Part shown: positions 1-15,400 of the stretch, piece after piece
Position numbering within the stretch: position 1 is the stretch's first letter
Layout of the letters: every line of letters begins with the position of its first letter
DNA from: Channa striata
Taxonomy: Eukaryota > Chordata > Actinopteri > Anabantiformes > Channidae
Direction: 5' to 3'
Length of the DNA: 64,000 nt
NCBI GenBank assembly: GCA_033026295.1
Contig: CM065182.1
Location: 16,450,715 to 16,514,714 of the forward strand
Notes under the pieces: generated by a model
Databases searched by the model: none
Told to the model about the DNA's origin: nothing
What the model saw: the letters and a program-made list of their open reading frames with translations, nothing else
Made by a program: the position numbers and the translations under genes

Positions 1-1403
1 CAACTAAATTTATAAAACAAATGTTCCCTGCAAGTAATGTATTGGTCATAAATTCAGATGATTTTTTTCATATAATAAATACAACAGATTTTGTCAAAAA
101 TCTATAAAAGAGATCAGAAGTGAGAATCGAGTGATTGAGCGTGAATTCCTCTTCATTTATTTCCCCAGTTTGCCACGGTGCTGCATGTGTCAGTATGGAC
201 AGTCCTCTGGGAGTAACGTCTGACGAGAGCAGCCATGTCATGTTGCACATGCCGGATTCACTGTCTGCCTTGGCACAAACTGCAGCTTCTGGAAGCCATT
301 TTGCACGAAACAAAGGCTAAACCCTCTGCACGCCTCTGATGCTGCTGGATGTGGCAAGATGCCAAATCTCATTCCCCGGAGCTAAGAGGGGATCGGGGCT
401 TCCCTAATGCACTCACATCACCGGGTCTTGACTAAACAAAGAACTGCTTGAATTTGTGACCTCTCCGACCTCTCGCACAGAAACAAATATTCTATTTCGT
501 TTAATAGGATGGAATTAGTTTTATGTTTTTAAAAAATATGTTATAAAAGAAAGACAAATTCTCTTATTCTGAAAGGACAAGTGTATTCTGTCAGAGATTT
601 CAGCCTTAATTAGAAAATGTCATTCATTGTCACTCGTGGGGAAAGTGTGCCAAAAACCCTCCACAGGTTCTACCTGAGCGATATTCTCTTCGGTTTTAAA
701 ATAGATCTAGATTTGCTCCACAACACCTTCTTTCAGAGACGTGACCTTTGACCAGCAGGCTGCAGCAAAGGGAACAAACGTCTTGCTCTTTCACATGTCA
801 AGTGGAAGTGACTGACACACGTCAATTGATGATTAGGGTTAAATTATGTAAATAAAGCAGGAGGTTGGTTGATCAAGCTGACAGTGTGTCAGTTTTGGGG
901 ATCTGTCTCACATCAGATCTTCGCAGACTGCGGTGAAATGTGAGACTTTAGGAAGGAGGAAGGATGAAAAGAGGAATAAAGTGTTGCTGGAGCAGATTAA
1001 GCAGGAATAACTGTGTTGCATAAGGGCGACTGTCGGGCAGGTCTTACTCTCATCGTAGCTGCTTCTGTTTGCACGTCAAAGTAAACAGATCTGAACCTGT
1101 TGTTAGTTAAATGCAGCTGTGTGTCCTACAGTTTAATGGTGATTAGAAAAGTAAATCTTATTAGAATAGTAATTAGTAATTACTAAGTGTTTTTGATACA
1201 GGGATGAAAACACCTCCCACAGTAGCTCTTCTACATGTCAGACCAGTAAACATATTAGAGGCCAAAATATTATATTTCACTGCATCATGTTACTGCAGAG
1301 TATTAGCAGTGTTACACATTGGTCTGATTTAATGGATTGTTTGCAGCTGCTTATACATGTGTGTTTCTATAGTGAAATCGCTTAAATGTGTGTATTCTGA
1401 ATG

Positions 1404-1407
<4 letters not shown>

Positions 1408-1444
<37 letters not shown>
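1408..1444 (+). repeat. (GT)n microsatellite
   Basis: About 18 uninterrupted GT units. Confidence 0.95.
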
Positions 1445-1445
<1 letters not shown>

Positions 1446-2667
1446 ACGCGCACAAAGTTCAGAAATCACACAGGTGTATTATCTGAGTTAGAGCAAGATA
1501 GGAGATGTTTTCCTGGGCAGGTTTGAGATTGAGGGGTCTGAACAGAGGGGGGACAAAAGCGAACGAGCCAGAGGGCGGAGGGAGGTGGATGAGCTGCTGA
1601 GATGATAATGCAGCATGACACCTCTGAAATGAATCCCTGGTTACCATGGAGAAAGAGCAGGATGGGACAGTCTCTGAGGAGCCTCAAATAAAGCCAGCTG
1701 TAAATGATGTTTGATTAGTATTTAGATCATGTTCATCCTCAGCAGAGACATTTTGTCAGCTGTTTGTAAACCGGAGCCTCTGCTATTCTTCAGTCCAGAC
1801 CGGTAAAACTGACTCCTGCAGGGTATCAGCTAATTACTAACTGTAATCTATTAGGATTGATTGGTTAATCTCTAAATAATGTTTTGGAAATTTTGACTAT
1901 GTGTGAAAAATCATTTTAACTTAAAACATGAGCATGCAGACGTCCCACAGCACAAAACTGATTTGAGATTTTTTTTTGAGAGAGAGATTTGAAGACGTTA
2001 CTTGCACTCATGGACTAACATTTGCAGCACTCGAACATCGCAGCTTATCCATCCCACAGAGTATGCACAGTGCATTTGTAGTAGACGGTTGTGTTTGCCA
2101 GAACCTTAGAGCGGGAAGGTGTCTGTGAGCCACATTGTAAATTCCGAGTTGTAGTGGATGATCTGGACTGACATGCACCTCAGCATGTTAAGTAGACCGA
2201 GGCATTTTATATGCAAATGCACGGCTGTAAAAAAAGCAAAAACACGGTTCTGTAAACACTGAAAGTTAGACCATCTGCATAAGGTCAAACAGCCAAAGGT
2301 AAAGCAAAGAATACAGTGGATGTTATTGGAAAACTAGAGCCGTGCTGTCGATGTCGGGTCCGTGTGGCTGCTGCCAGCACAGAATAAAAGTATTTCACCA
2401 GTTCAGACTTTTCCTGAGTTAAATATTTAAAGTAGCATAACTAACGTTCAGTGTAAACAGCCACAGCTCTGCCTGTTTTCCTTTCGTCAGCCAACCCACC
2501 AGCACACTGCTTACCGGGCCAGAACTAATCATAGACGACTGCTATCTGTCTCTGTCAGTTACACAGCTCACGGCCTCCTGCTGCCTCGCAGTAAAAAAAA
2601 GACCCTGCCGCACGTCCGCAAAGACACCTGCTGAATGTGTGCACGCCGGTGTTAACGGTTTTCACTC

Positions 2668-2812
2668 ATGCATCTATTCATTCATTGACTTTTTAAGCGG
2701 GATGGTGGTGGGGGGTCTATCTCAGCTGATATTGGGTGGTTCTGTCGGCGGGCTAACACATATAGATAATCATTACCTTACACTTACAGTCGGTCGGTTG
2801 AGAAACAACTGA
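2668..2812 (+). repeat. older copy of the same teleost repeat family
   Basis: The order 'ctcagctgatattggg', 'cgggctaacacata' and 'taatcattaccttacactt' follows the repeat at 34362-34476 but is much more diverged. It is preceded by a short 'attcattcattg' run, as is common for this family. Confidence 0.4.
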
Positions 2813-5800
2813 GAGATCACGGTGGCTTCAGCCGAGACTTTATCCTCAGTACACATTCAGTTTGCTGTACTCTGAAGGCACTGAGGCTCAATAAAAAATA
2901 TGCATATCGTATGATACAATGTTAAACAGCAAACGAGATAGAGGTTATGGGTCCAATCACCCTATTAGAAAGCTGTAAGAGGCCTGGAACATGTGACCTG
3001 TGAGACTGGACTCATAGTTCTAGGTGACCACTCTTTATTTTATCCCTGGGTTTTACATGTGTTGTTGAAAAAGCATCAATCACCATGTACTAAAACTATT
3101 TTCTAATGCATGCTAAATTACTTTTGACTTTAATTGTGAACGATTACCAATTAAGTGTATTTTTGTAATGAATAAATTTTTCATTTATGGCCAGTTTTAT
3201 TGATGCAGAACTCAACACTGTGATTAAACTGAAACAAAATCGGCACCATCCCCAGGACCGTCAACCCCTCTGATTTATATATTCTAAATTTGGCTTCGCA
3301 CACACTGTCTTGCTATTGCAATTGCTGTAGTCTATACTGTAGGGTGCTGGTGGCATATAAACAGTATTCTGCCTCTTTTATTCTATAAGAAATACATCAG
3401 AAATTGTTTGAGTGCTTCCAGACAAAGAGATGCTTTGCCTCAGTTCTGTACATTTTTTTATCTTCATCTACTGTAGTATATTTGATCCTCTTCCATACAC
3501 CATCTTGGTCATTTCTCTTCCTCTTGTTCACTGTCTGGCCCATGTTGGATGTATGGAGGATGTCTGACAGAGACAGATTGCTCAGTCACAGCTTAAAGGT
3601 GACTGCCTCGCTCCTTGTGCCCGCCAGCACTGGATCATTGGAATCCATCATGAGCAGTATCGTCTCCACATAGACAGATCACGTGGGATAGTAAACAACA
3701 GATGGACAGAGCACACTATATCTGATAAGTAATTTTCAAAAAGACAGGGCTGGTAAGAAGGTGTGGATCAACATGAAGGTGTGTTGGTGTAAATGTTACA
3801 GAGACTATGTGGCAAAGGGATGGAGACGAGACTGAAGAGATTCACCTCACCACAAAGTAATGTACTGGGGGGTGGGGGGGGGTGAGAATGTGGATGGGGC
3901 ATTTATCATTATTGGCTCGTACCTCCATCCCTTGCTCAAGTTGACATCCCTCGTGCCGTTGACATAAATCATGATTTCTCTATAATAGATCCTCTCTCTG
4001 CCATGAAGGGGAAGACTCTGCAGGTCACATTGATTTCTTCTCAAACATCTCATCATCTCAGTACAGTGATGCATAATCATTATCAACCATTACAATCTGC
4101 GGGATGCCAGTTGTTTTTCCACTGCGTAATGGATGCATAACATACTACTGTGGGAGGTGTTACTTTGTGGAGGCATGTGTGTAGTAAGGACAATTTTTGT
4201 CAAAGCTATTATGTCCTGTGGAGCCTGGACTATCATTATGTCATTTATGTGTCTGTGTCTATGTTTAAGACACTTCCATACCTCGGAGTGTGCCAAGAAA
4301 TCAGAATGAATTGGCTATATATTAAAAATAAAATAGGATTTGTAATGAAAAAAAGTGTTGTCAATTTACCTTTGGCTGAGCTGAGCAAGTATTTAAACAT
4401 TAAGACTGAATTGTTGGTTTGACGTTAATTCTATTAGCATAAAGCACTTATTGTCTGCACCTGTCCTGTGGCAGGTTGAGACGGGATTCGTCAAACAGCA
4501 GTGAAGACGTTAAAAAAAGCCAGATAATAGTTGTTAGGAGTTATGAAAGGTTTTAATTGTCAAATACAATCTTTGTTTTTGATACAGCTTTGGAAGGAGC
4601 CGACATATGACTGTACTGTAAATCAGCACCTAAACCATTAATTCATAAATATTTCATTGAAGATCTTTTTATAATTAAACATTAAATTTTAACATGTTCT
4701 TTAATATGTTAACCAGGAGGCACTACAGGTCTATATTTTACAAGTGCCTTGATTAATCGCTTAGCAGTAAATGCATTTTCAAATTACACTATAATTAGTC
4801 ATTTTTTGTTTCAGTTGTGGCATAAGATATATGAGTAAAGGCTGAAGGATATTTCCATAAAAGAATGTGATCCTTTATTAACAAAAATGTTTAATTAAAA
4901 GAGATAAATGTTTCACATCTACTGTGTACTGTGAAAGATACAGTGTGACATTTTCAAATAAGGACGACTCTTGATTTGTGGAATCAATCCAGTATCTGGT
5001 GTTTTATTTCACCCACTGTTAATGGAACGTTCATAAAGAGGAGTCCAAGAATTTCCTGATTTGTGAATATTCATTCTCTAAATGCCAGTTCCACACAGTA
5101 TACAAGCAATTCCAAAGTCATTTGTACAACAGCAATATAATGTTAGAGTGTCAGCCTATCAGGCAAAGGTCTCGCCCGGTCCATTTGTAAAATGGTGTGT
5201 AAATATTAATTAACTCTGGTTATTGAATCCCCTGTACTTCCTTAATGACTGTATGTTATTTTTGTGTTGGCTGGTAAAATAATTTCCTTTCTTTTTTCCC
5301 TTTCCATGCTGCAATATCTGACCTTTTAAAGGACACTATACATACATTATTACTGTCATAAAAAAATGGCAATTATCACGTTCAAACAAGCAGTAAAGTA
5401 ATATTCACTTTTTGTTTCCTTTTGTTTTATTGTCTAAATCGTCAGCTATAGTTTTGACTAAAGGCCTCAGGCCAACCCCAGCTCATAAGAAGGTTTTCTC
5501 TTTTTTGACATTGCATCAACAGCACTTAACAAATACTGATTCCCCAAAATACCACGGTTAGCTTTGAATTCTGCATTTTTGGGGGCGTAACTGTTTACCC
5601 AAGGAGAAACGGGTTTCCCTGGTATCCTAAAATGGACGACAGACATCAATAATGCATCGTCCTGACAGGCCTAGTTAATGATGCCAAGGCATATATGGGG
5701 ATTAGGGATGGCGCCCATACAGATAGAAGCTAAATAAATGATTGGAGGCTTAATTGCTGTGTTCTGGGCTTTTGATAATGGTCTGTATTTCCCTAATGAT

Positions 5801-6879
5801 AAAAACGAGCATCTCCCAAGATCCTTCGCTCAAAGTGCCTTTCTGTCCTTTGGTTTTACAGCCCAGATGTCCCAAGTCCTCTAGCTATCCCAGATTATTC
5901 CAACATAACCTGGTGCGAAAAGACTTTCTCCTGTTTGATCATTTGGACAGTTGTTAAATATCTTTCTGGAATTATTGTCACAGATTGTCGCCTTTGTACA
6001 GCAGAATTCCCTTTATGGGACTTTGCCAGTGCTGCAGGAAAAATATTATCATGGCTGCCGTGTAACAGGAAAATGCTGAGGAAAGGACAAACATATGATC
6101 CTATTTTTGATGTCTGAAGATCTGAGCCTCTCTATCTATTGACGGGAACATGCAATTATTTCATGTAGGAATGATAATAACAAAAACACATATTAAGTGT
6201 TTTGCATTGCAAGATAATGTTTGAAAATGTTTATATCGATTTTTTTGCTAAATTTTTGTTTGAGTTAAATAACCTGATTTCCTGGGTTCCTAAGATACCA
6301 TCATTTACTGCCAGCTGTATCACAACAGCAGTTTTACAGCAGTGAGTGCAGATTAGCAGGGCACAAATTATGTCTGTCTCTATGCTGTTTCATCTATGAT
6401 AATGCATGAATGTCCCTTAAATGGGGCAGTGACTGGGGTCACAGGTACAAGAAATGGCCTCTCAGTGCCTGAAATATGCTATTTTGACACAGTTACTCTA
6501 ACTGCTAAATGTGAATCACTAAGTCCATGTTTGTGACAAAGGCCGCAGCAGTTAAATAAGTTGAGGCCAAATACAGAGATGAATGATGAGGGAAAACTGA
6601 TATGAACAAACTCAAACTGTGATGTTACACAGACACAGCGATTAGTTCCACTGTTTACTACATCACACATGCCCAATTTGTGGTGACACTTTTATACCTT
6701 CTTATGACGCCAATAAATACAAATAAATAACCATCATGTTAGCATTCAACATGACAAATATATTTATAATATTATATTTCATAATATATCACAGATATTT
6801 ATTTTTGCGTTGATTGTATGCAACGACAAAGAGGAGGGAGTCCAGTGATAGTCATAAGTGGGTAATTACTGTGTCACGG

Positions 6880-7150
6880 AATATCAGCAGACTAATGATA
6901 AGGCCCAGTGAATCCGGAGTCCAGCGATAGTTTCTGACCTCAGCACTCTGCCGTCATTACGGCTGCGGCGTGAAGTGGACTCAGTAATCAGCAGGAGGGT
7001 CACACCTCACACTTTCCCCCCGTGAGGACAGAGTGGCACTTCGCTTGTATAATTGTCCTAATGTGCCTTATCTGAGAGGAGTGACCACCAAAATAGACGT
7101 CTCTTTAAATGAAGAGCTCTCACTGGTAATTAAGGAGAAATTCTAAAGCT
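6880..7150. promoter_or_regulatory. candidate conserved non-coding stretch
   Basis: More balanced in base composition than its AT-rich surroundings, without repeats, and with ACACCTCACAC (T-box-like) and GGTAATTAAGG (homeobox-like) words. Only an impression of conserved-element texture. Confidence 0.25.
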
Positions 7151-7210
7151 TACAATCCACTCTGTGCCGTTTTACGTTAGTGTACATAGTATGAGTGAAT
7201 AACAGGATAT

Positions 7211-7240
7211 GACTTTATTGATCCCACGGTGGGGAAACAT
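7211..7240 (+). repeat. short LINE-tail-like fragment
   Basis: 'ctttattgatcccacggtgg' resembles the common fish repeat tail 'tttattgatccc...ggggaaa'. It is short and degraded. Confidence 0.35.
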
Positions 7241-7925
7241 GTTGCCTTTGTGGGTTGGTTAAAGGAAACATTAGACTTTGAATTAGAATTTGCTGTATGC
7301 TTATTTGATTTTTGCTAATACCAGTTTCATGTCTGAATGAGTTAGCAGCTGGCTTACTTAGGTCATCACACCGACTGAAAACACCAACCTGACTGGATTA
7401 ACACAAAACAAAAACCATTAAAACAATTAATCTAAATCATCGTCTTGGAATGAATCAAAGCTAAATGTTAATTTTGAACCCAAATCTAATCACTAAGGCT
7501 CTGGTCCCAGTTATATGAAGTTTTTTATACTTTTGTCCTGGTTTTTGTTCGGATACTAAAAAACATGGTACAGTACAACATTATTGTAATCAGTGAGATT
7601 TATTAGATGGGATATCTTCATCTTTGTACAGCAACAAGGAGCACATGGAAAAACAGTTGCCTGTTTTACCACTTTAAGTTTTGGTTACATAAGCTAATCT
7701 AATGGATTATTGGTTGTTCGTTTTTACTATAATGTTAAAGGTATGAGAGATGTATTAATCTTCTCAACTACCTTTGGAAAAAAAAGTTCTTTCTCTAATT
7801 GTTCTTTGGTAAGATTTTTGTCCTTCCCTTCAGCTTAAACCATACATTTTGGGCGGAAACACACCAAGCAGATTTTAAAGAGTCGGCAGCGACAAATGGC
7901 GGCTGTATTAGCTTTCATTAAATTG

Positions 7926-7962
7926 TACAGGTGTACCTAATGAAGTGGCCAGTGAGTGTACA
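7926..7962 (+). repeat. short interspersed repeat end
   Basis: 'caggtgtacctaatgaagtg' then 'gccagtgagtgta' closely matches a widespread fish repeat end ('gtgtacctaataaagtggccggtgagtgta'). The rest of the element is not recognisable upstream. Confidence 0.5.
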
Positions 7963-10900
7963 AACTGTCGACAAAGCAGCTTTGGCTTACTGTTTTTTTA
8001 CTGTTTGCTCTCCAAAGATATTTATAACCACTGATAATATTTTTTTTTTTTTTGATCACTGATTTAACTAAGCTGAACACCTAATCAGAGTAGTAACTCT
8101 AAACAACGGAATAAATGCCAATTTAATGTGCTGGCTATAAAAAAACATGCGTTATCCGGACACACTGCAAAAATTTCCAAAAAGTGGCCAAGGGCTGACC
8201 ACCGGGTTGCTGTGTCACAGACCTTATAGAGATAAGAAGATAAGTGCACCATCTCACCGATGGAACTGTGAAAGTACTTCAATCACACATGAGATTAGGA
8301 AATGCGAAGTGCTCATGAATAGGAGGGTTATTACCACAGATTGCAGAGTCTAAAGCAAGTTGCCTCTCCACCTTTCCACCTGCTCTCTGTGCTGATTTAC
8401 AGCGCACACAAAGCAACACCACCTCAGCTGGCAGTTTACAGAACATTTACCCACAAGTGTCATAATTTACTCTAACTACTACAATTATGCCATTTATCTT
8501 CTTTAGACTGAAGGTGTATTCAATTGGAACAACAGTATCTCCCATCATAACTGGAACGAGTTGTTGAAGAAAATCCGTTTCACCTTTAAACAACAATGCA
8601 CGTGCAGTTTGTGGGTGTGAGCAAAAAGCATTAACCAAAGCCAGCAACACAAGGATGGATTCTTGCACGAGTGTTGTCAACAACGTTGAAAAATACAACA
8701 AAGGGTTAATTTTTAGAAATTTGTCTGACTTATTTTCATGTATTTTTAACTCGAGAAGTTTCATAAGAAATGTCACTGATCCCTGTAATAATCATGAAAT
8801 AAAATGAAATACAGAAGCTTCTGTTTCAATTAGCAACAAAATGGATTCGTGTTTGTATGAAATTCCCTTACAGTTACTTCTATTAATGTTAACAATTTGT
8901 CACTGCTGGCTGGCTGAGGACACATTAATACACCAGCTGCTCACTGCAAATCATTTATTGATTATGTGTTTATGCCCATCCAGACCAATCTCTAAAACAA
9001 TGGTTTAAACGCATCATCTCTCATTGTGTGGCTCATACGTGCAGGAAAATGAACTTGAATCAGCCCTGTTTCATATTCACAAGGTGGAAGCCCCCAAAAA
9101 AATAATGGATAAACAAACAAGCATGACGAGCCTGATGTTTATCTGCTCATAATTTAATTACATTTGATGGTGAACTCTGCAGGCATAACAATAACCAAAA
9201 CACTACATCACTGTCTGTGTCATGCTCTGTTGGATTCATTAAGAATGTGGGGGTTATTGGACGGGATTTCATAAATAATCCAGTGTTGATTTTTCTTTCC
9301 AAATCCATTATGTTTTCACGGCAATACTACACACATGTAATACAACAGCAGCATATTTTCTGAAACCAGTGATATTTTTGTTTTGTTTCCTAAATAGTTT
9401 ATTAAAACAGAACAAATTGAAGATATAATATATATAAATTATGTCATTCTCATGAAATAGACTCTCTAAGCAAACAATACGCAGGAACAACATGAATTGC
9501 TTTTTGTGTGTGCCGTTCGCTTTGAGTTAATAGTGACGTTGACCTTTGGGCTGTGAATATGAACGCTCACTTTTCACTCATGTGACGGGCGGCACTGAGC
9601 TGCGATATCTGACATGTTGCTGATAAACCATTGATCTCCCAACGGTGCTTAAAACGACCAGGTTGCTATTCTGATGATTCTCTAATGCTAATGAAAGCGT
9701 ATACATCATGTAAAGGTAAATGTGGCTTTATGCACATTACTCTTGGCACCGTCGTGGCTCTAGCAGCGTCTACAAAGACTCTTGGAGTCAGCTTTTCAAC
9801 ACCAGAGAAAGTTGGACTGAGTCTAGGTTCTGGAAATGTCCATTATTTCAAATATTATTCTACTTATGTTAATTAAACAAAACAGTTTAAGAGACTAGGT
9901 CCTTCATTTTGTGCTACAAGTGGGAGTGACTCCATTGGAAAATTGCGAGATCATGTCACATGAATAAATTTTTGCAATAAATTACTGTTGACAGTTGTTT
10001 TAGATTTTGTTTTTTAAATGTTGATGTAAACCTAACATTGGATTAAGAAATGAAGTAAGAGCCCACCATTTAAAAAACACGTCTGTGTGATTACAGAGTG
10101 TCACTGGACTGATGGAGGGTGGATGGACTGAATCTTGAACAATGGGCTATAAACAAAAGCAGTCAATAATATAAAAATTCCAAACATCTATAACATACAG
10201 TTTCACATGAGCTTTGCTGATGGTTTGGTGTGTAGCTGTTTCGAAGCAAAAATACCAGTGTCATAAAAGTGACATGTACTCTAGACTTTTAAATGAGATG
10301 GACTGCTATAGTGTGTGACAGAAATCAGAAAGCCATAGAGCCTTCTCGCACATTTGACTGGTAACAGAAGATAAAAGTATACAAATCTATATAGATATAA
10401 AAACAAGAGCAGGTAAAAATAGCTTTAAGTTCCAGTAATTCTAGTACAGTTCTTGGAATTCTATACCTAGAAATTAAGAAAATAAAAAAGAATAAGACTA
10501 CAAAAACAGCATGAAGACTATGTGCGAGGAAAAAGTGTTTAATTTTTTTATAAAATTTACAGCAAACCTGCAACTTTGAAGATTCGTCTGTGTGCATCTA
10601 ACATGCTGCACCTCATATGCACATGCTGGGAACCAGTGTCTGCCCTCTCCACTTCAAACTTAACGCCACGGAGCGGGATCAGACCTCTGCCAGACTGGGT
10701 AACACCCATAAAGGGCAGGGGGCCTTTATGCACTTTCTTGATCCCCATTCTGTTCCCATTTGCGTCCCCCTCCTCCCACCATGACAGCATAGATTAACCA
10801 TCAGACGCACAATGGGGGCACATGTCCCTTCAGCCACGACCAACTCCCTCAGACCTGTACATCCTAATAAGGATTAGGCAAGAAGTTAACAATGAATGAA

Positions 10901-12399
10901 AACGTCCTTCAGGAGTCATTAATTCTATTCTGCTCTGTGTCACTTACCATGCCAGGCTATTCACAACCCGGTGTTTGAACATAAGGTATAATCCTCTTAA
11001 ATATCAAAGGTGGACAAATCATATTAATGTAGACATTGCTTCCCCAGGCACGAGGCCACATTATGCACTCAACACAGACCCCCGACCTCACCATCTGCTT
11101 TACTGTCTCACCTGCCTCTGACTTCCACCCCAGTGCACCTCAGCGCTCCTCTTTTTTCTTCCTATTTCTATTTTGCTCCTTCACTTTGGCTGTTTGCAAA
11201 TTGTTGCACGTTAAAAGTAGAAAGGAATACTGACATTTCAATGGTTTTAAAAAAACATGTTAATTAATGACACTTTATATGTGGGTCTTTCTGATTTTCT
11301 GCAATGAATTAATGAACTGATCTGTTTTTTTTTGTTTTTTTGTTGTGCTGTAATCCATTAAAAATGTCTAAAATACAATAATTTGTAGGAGGAAGAGATC
11401 CAGGTTTTTAGGGTCTAACATTTTGAGCGGTTCTGCAGTTCAGTCAAAATATAAAGACAATATAGAACAAAAGATGCAGTTCGGAGCTGCAGATTTACTA
11501 GGCTTTAGTGTCTTTTTCGTTTCTATTGCCTCTTAGGCAGCAGCAGACATGATTTTTTTTTCAGTATAACATTTTGAAAACATGTGGGGGTTCAAAAAAA
11601 CCTGAATAAACAAATCATTTCCAATCCATTTTTTTCTCTTTGACAATGATCCACATTTTACGTGTCCCATGTAGATTTCATCCTGCCAGTCTGGTGATTG
11701 AACCAGTGACCTTAGTCGACCACAAACTTTCGTCTTTACACAAGCATTGCACAAGATTGTTCTCTCTGTTTTATCCATATTCATTCAGACACTTCTGATC
11801 TTTACGTTATTCTGACAAAGCATTTGCAGTAAAAATTATTCAAGCATACTTTTTTGATAAAAGGAAAGTTATATTTTGAACTAAATCATTTCATAGTTTG
11901 AAAGAACCCAACAATAAATTTTGGAAGGCTGGATTGTTGTTATAGCCTCAGAAGCAAAAATCAAGGAAAAGGCTTTTATTTTGAAGTTGTGGATTCTATA
12001 GGTTAGTGATGTAGAAACCCCTTGAATGAACCTTTGGGGTGAATTTGGTGCGTCAAATTATGGCCAGCGCAGCAATTTTAAATCTCCTTCTCAATAGCTT
12101 CTCACCCAAAAATTCTGTATTTTTTTAACTCAGCTTTCATGGCTCCTGAATTTTGTTTTGCTTTGAGGGGGATACCATTAGAAAGTATGTAACTTAATTA
12201 TGTCTGTATAGTGTAAAATGTGCCTTTCTGTCATAAACATTTTGGAAAAATTCTAAAAAGAAAAGTGACATTCATAGGAATACATTAATGTGGGTACTTT
12301 TATAAAAGATCTATTTATTTCTTCCTTTTTAGTGTGGGCCGTGTGGGGATGGCCGAGTCTCAAACTCAGGCTTGGTTTCAGGCTCTTCCAGTCCATATG

Positions 12400-12475
12400 T
12401 CAATCGAAACTCAAATGTGCTTACTTTGTGAGTCGCCTTGGACAAATGTCCAAATCTAAATAAAGTGACCACTAG
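12400..12475 (+). repeat. possible SINE/LINE tail
   Basis: 'gtgagtcgccttggacaaat' then 'gtccaaatctaaataaa' looks like a worn version of the fish repeat tail 'gtcgctttggataaaagcgtctgctaaat'. Confidence 0.35.
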
Positions 12476-15400
12476 AATCACTTGTTTTCTGCCATTTGAA
12501 TATGCCAACATTAGAAGGAAGGTCAGAACCAGCAATGCTGGAGAGTCACTATCTGTGTCCCGTTCTCTTCACCACTGGTGTATCTGCCCACTTGTGCAGC
12601 CAACTTAATTTCCACTTGAATTTTATCAACCTTCTGCTGCCCTCTCAAGGAGATAGCATACACACCCTGACATGAATTATCCCCAGATTGACTGATACTG
12701 CTTTGCCCAAGGGGATTCATGTTCAAAGGTGTTCCTGCCTTTTCTCATCCTTCACTCTTTTTTTCTCTCCTATATTCTTTTGCGCCACTGCCTCCGGTTG
12801 GTTTTCTCCCTAAGCTCGTCCTTGTCACTCACCTGTCTGAGAGCCATCAGACTTTCCCTTTGTCTGGCCGACAGGCGCTGGCACTGTCTGACGAAGCAAT
12901 TTGCCACACATATACAAAACACGACTGATCAGAGAAATGTCACCCAGGGTGGTGGAGAAAACTAGTGCGTGAGGGATGAAGACGAGAGGTCCGTTTCCAT
13001 TCATCACGAGCACTGACAGATGGTCCCATTTCTCATTTCCCATCTTTCCATACTAAGTCCCTCTGCTCATTAGTGTGCTACGTCCTCCACGCATTGATTT
13101 ATTCTCCATATGAAGTCAGAGCTTACCAGCACTTAAGAAAACAACCTGTGCATTTGAAAGTGTTGGACCAATCACAAAATGAGCAATTAGACAGCCAGCA
13201 ACATTGTGTATGATGTAAATAATCATGGAAGAATGTTTCTAACTCAGAGTACATAAAAATTATAAGATGCTAGAGTGTCTCCTACGTGTTGAAAATAGAT
13301 TTTCCCTTTATATTTTTATACAAATGCACTGCACATGTGTGTTGTGTTAGATTCGGGACGAGCCACACAGTGAGTGAGGTGGTTTCACTGGCCACGGAAC
13401 AGCCACCTGCCCGACCCAAAGCCCTGTGTGATATGATCCATTGCCTTTTAATGTGCCTTCATCACCTGGGAGTTCTGACTGCGAATGCTAGATTTACATG
13501 AAGAGTAACTAATAATTTTGAAGCTCTGTTCATATGATGTTAGTGGATCATACTATGCCAATCATGGATTATCCCGGGTTGAAAAAAAAGGATATTATAA
13601 TGAGTAACAGTCTTTTTAGTTTGCGGTTGGAGGCAGGCTGAGGTGAATCCAATCACAGGGAGTAAACAACAGATGCAGTGAAGTAAAACACACTAATCCG
13701 CTAGATAAGACGTAAAATTAAAATTGTTTCAGGGGATTAATACGAAAATGAAAATCTTTCGTTCTTGCTTGCTTGCTTGCTGTCTTTCTTCTGCAACTCT
13801 ACCATGCCCTTGCATTTTGTAATGTGTTGATATAAGTTGAACTTCACCCCGTAATTACACTCAATTAATGTACCACATCTAATAATCCAAACCTGCAGTC
13901 CGCATTGACCTACTGTAAAGTCGGCTGCAAATGTTTGCATCCCCTTATGACAAAATGGCAAAAAGGGTAAAACAATGGTAAGAGGTTTGTGCACTAAATC
14001 CTTACAGATTACTGGTCTCTTTAAAAGGGAAATGCCTCAGAAAATACGTTTAATATATATTCATTTTTATTTCTGGTTGGGTAGTGAGAATAACATTAAC
14101 AAATTAAGGAGGACATGTCAAGTAAACGGCCACGTGGGTCATTTGCCTCCTCTCTTTGTGAAGGAGTCCCGGTTGTTGTAGAAACTGAGGATGAAAGAAG
14201 GAATCAATACACAAGCAACACCGAGATCCAACAGAAAAGCCCCAACCAAAGGGTTTTGCCACACGTCTGCTGTGACCCTGAAATGCCCACAGTCTGTTAT
14301 TGTTCTCTCATCTCCATTGAGAGGATAAGACCCACATAGAATTGATTGTTTTTCCACAAACTGGAGATGATCATTGATTTTCCTTCTACTTTTGAAAAAA
14401 CAGGAAAGCTTTGTTCAGCTGACATATACATCTTTTTTCTAAATGGGGGGATAGTAAAAAAAAAAGTATTCTGAGCGGGCAGGAAAGCTGCTTGATCACC
14501 TGGGGCCTGTTGAGTAACAGAAACGAGTCAAAAAGAGTAAATCAGCCGTGCTACTGTCCAGCGATCCTCCCCACAGAGACCCTCTCCTTCTCCCCGGGGA
14601 GGGTCAGCAGCTGATCTCAGCGCCTGATGACAGAGAATGGTGTCATGGCTTCTCTGAACGCTAACTATCTCTAGAGAAAGGAGCCGATAGGTGTTCTGCT
14701 GCAAGGCCACTGTGAAGACGATGTGCGATGTTAGCTGAGGTCACATGGAGAATCAGTTATTCCAGTTCAATCTGCTGGTCTCCACCTTTTTTTATACTCA
14801 TGTGTCCTTTGCCAGAACTTTGAAGGCTGCAACTGATTAGTGGCTTTACTGGTATAACAAATCAAAGAAATAAATATTCCTTTACAGATTGCAAATTCCT
14901 CATTTTAAGCTGAAAAACAAACAAAATAGGTTATGAAAAAAATACATGTCCAAATGTTATGAGATAATATTTGGTGCAATGTTTCTGAATTTTACTGTTT
15001 ATTAATCTTATCACAATGCCAATTATACAGGTTACGATAATCTAAAGTTAAACTGAATTTACTACTTGCAGTCTCTGCTTAGTTATTGTTGACAATTGCT
15101 CATAAACTGAAAACTCATTTTTCAGTTTAGTAGACATATAATCGCTAACACATTGTTTTGTCCTAGAAAATCATTGACAATCGACATCATTCACGACAGA
15201 TGGATTATAAATCAGTTCTTCAGTAGATTGCGTGGATTCAGACTTTTCCAAGCTGAGAGGCAGAGTTAGATCCCAGCCCTAATCTATCCCATCTTCCAGC
15301 CATATGTGACAGAAGAGGTTTGGGCTTTGTGTGTGGCCCAAAAGACTGTAGCAGTAACAACGTCTGAGCTATGTTTGACATGTGTTTTGTTATGAGCATA

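Larger units (their letters stand above)
1..6879. other. intergenic, left part of lhx1 upstream desert
   Basis: No coding exon was recognised on either strand. Apart from the GT repeat (1408), the old fish repeat (2668-2812) and a short G-run at 3867-3882, it is AT-rich sequence without clear signals. Confidence 0.6.

Noticed and set aside
8447..8776. 109-codon ORF on the - strand
   Set aside because: AT-rich region, no motif, no splice context. Chance ORF.
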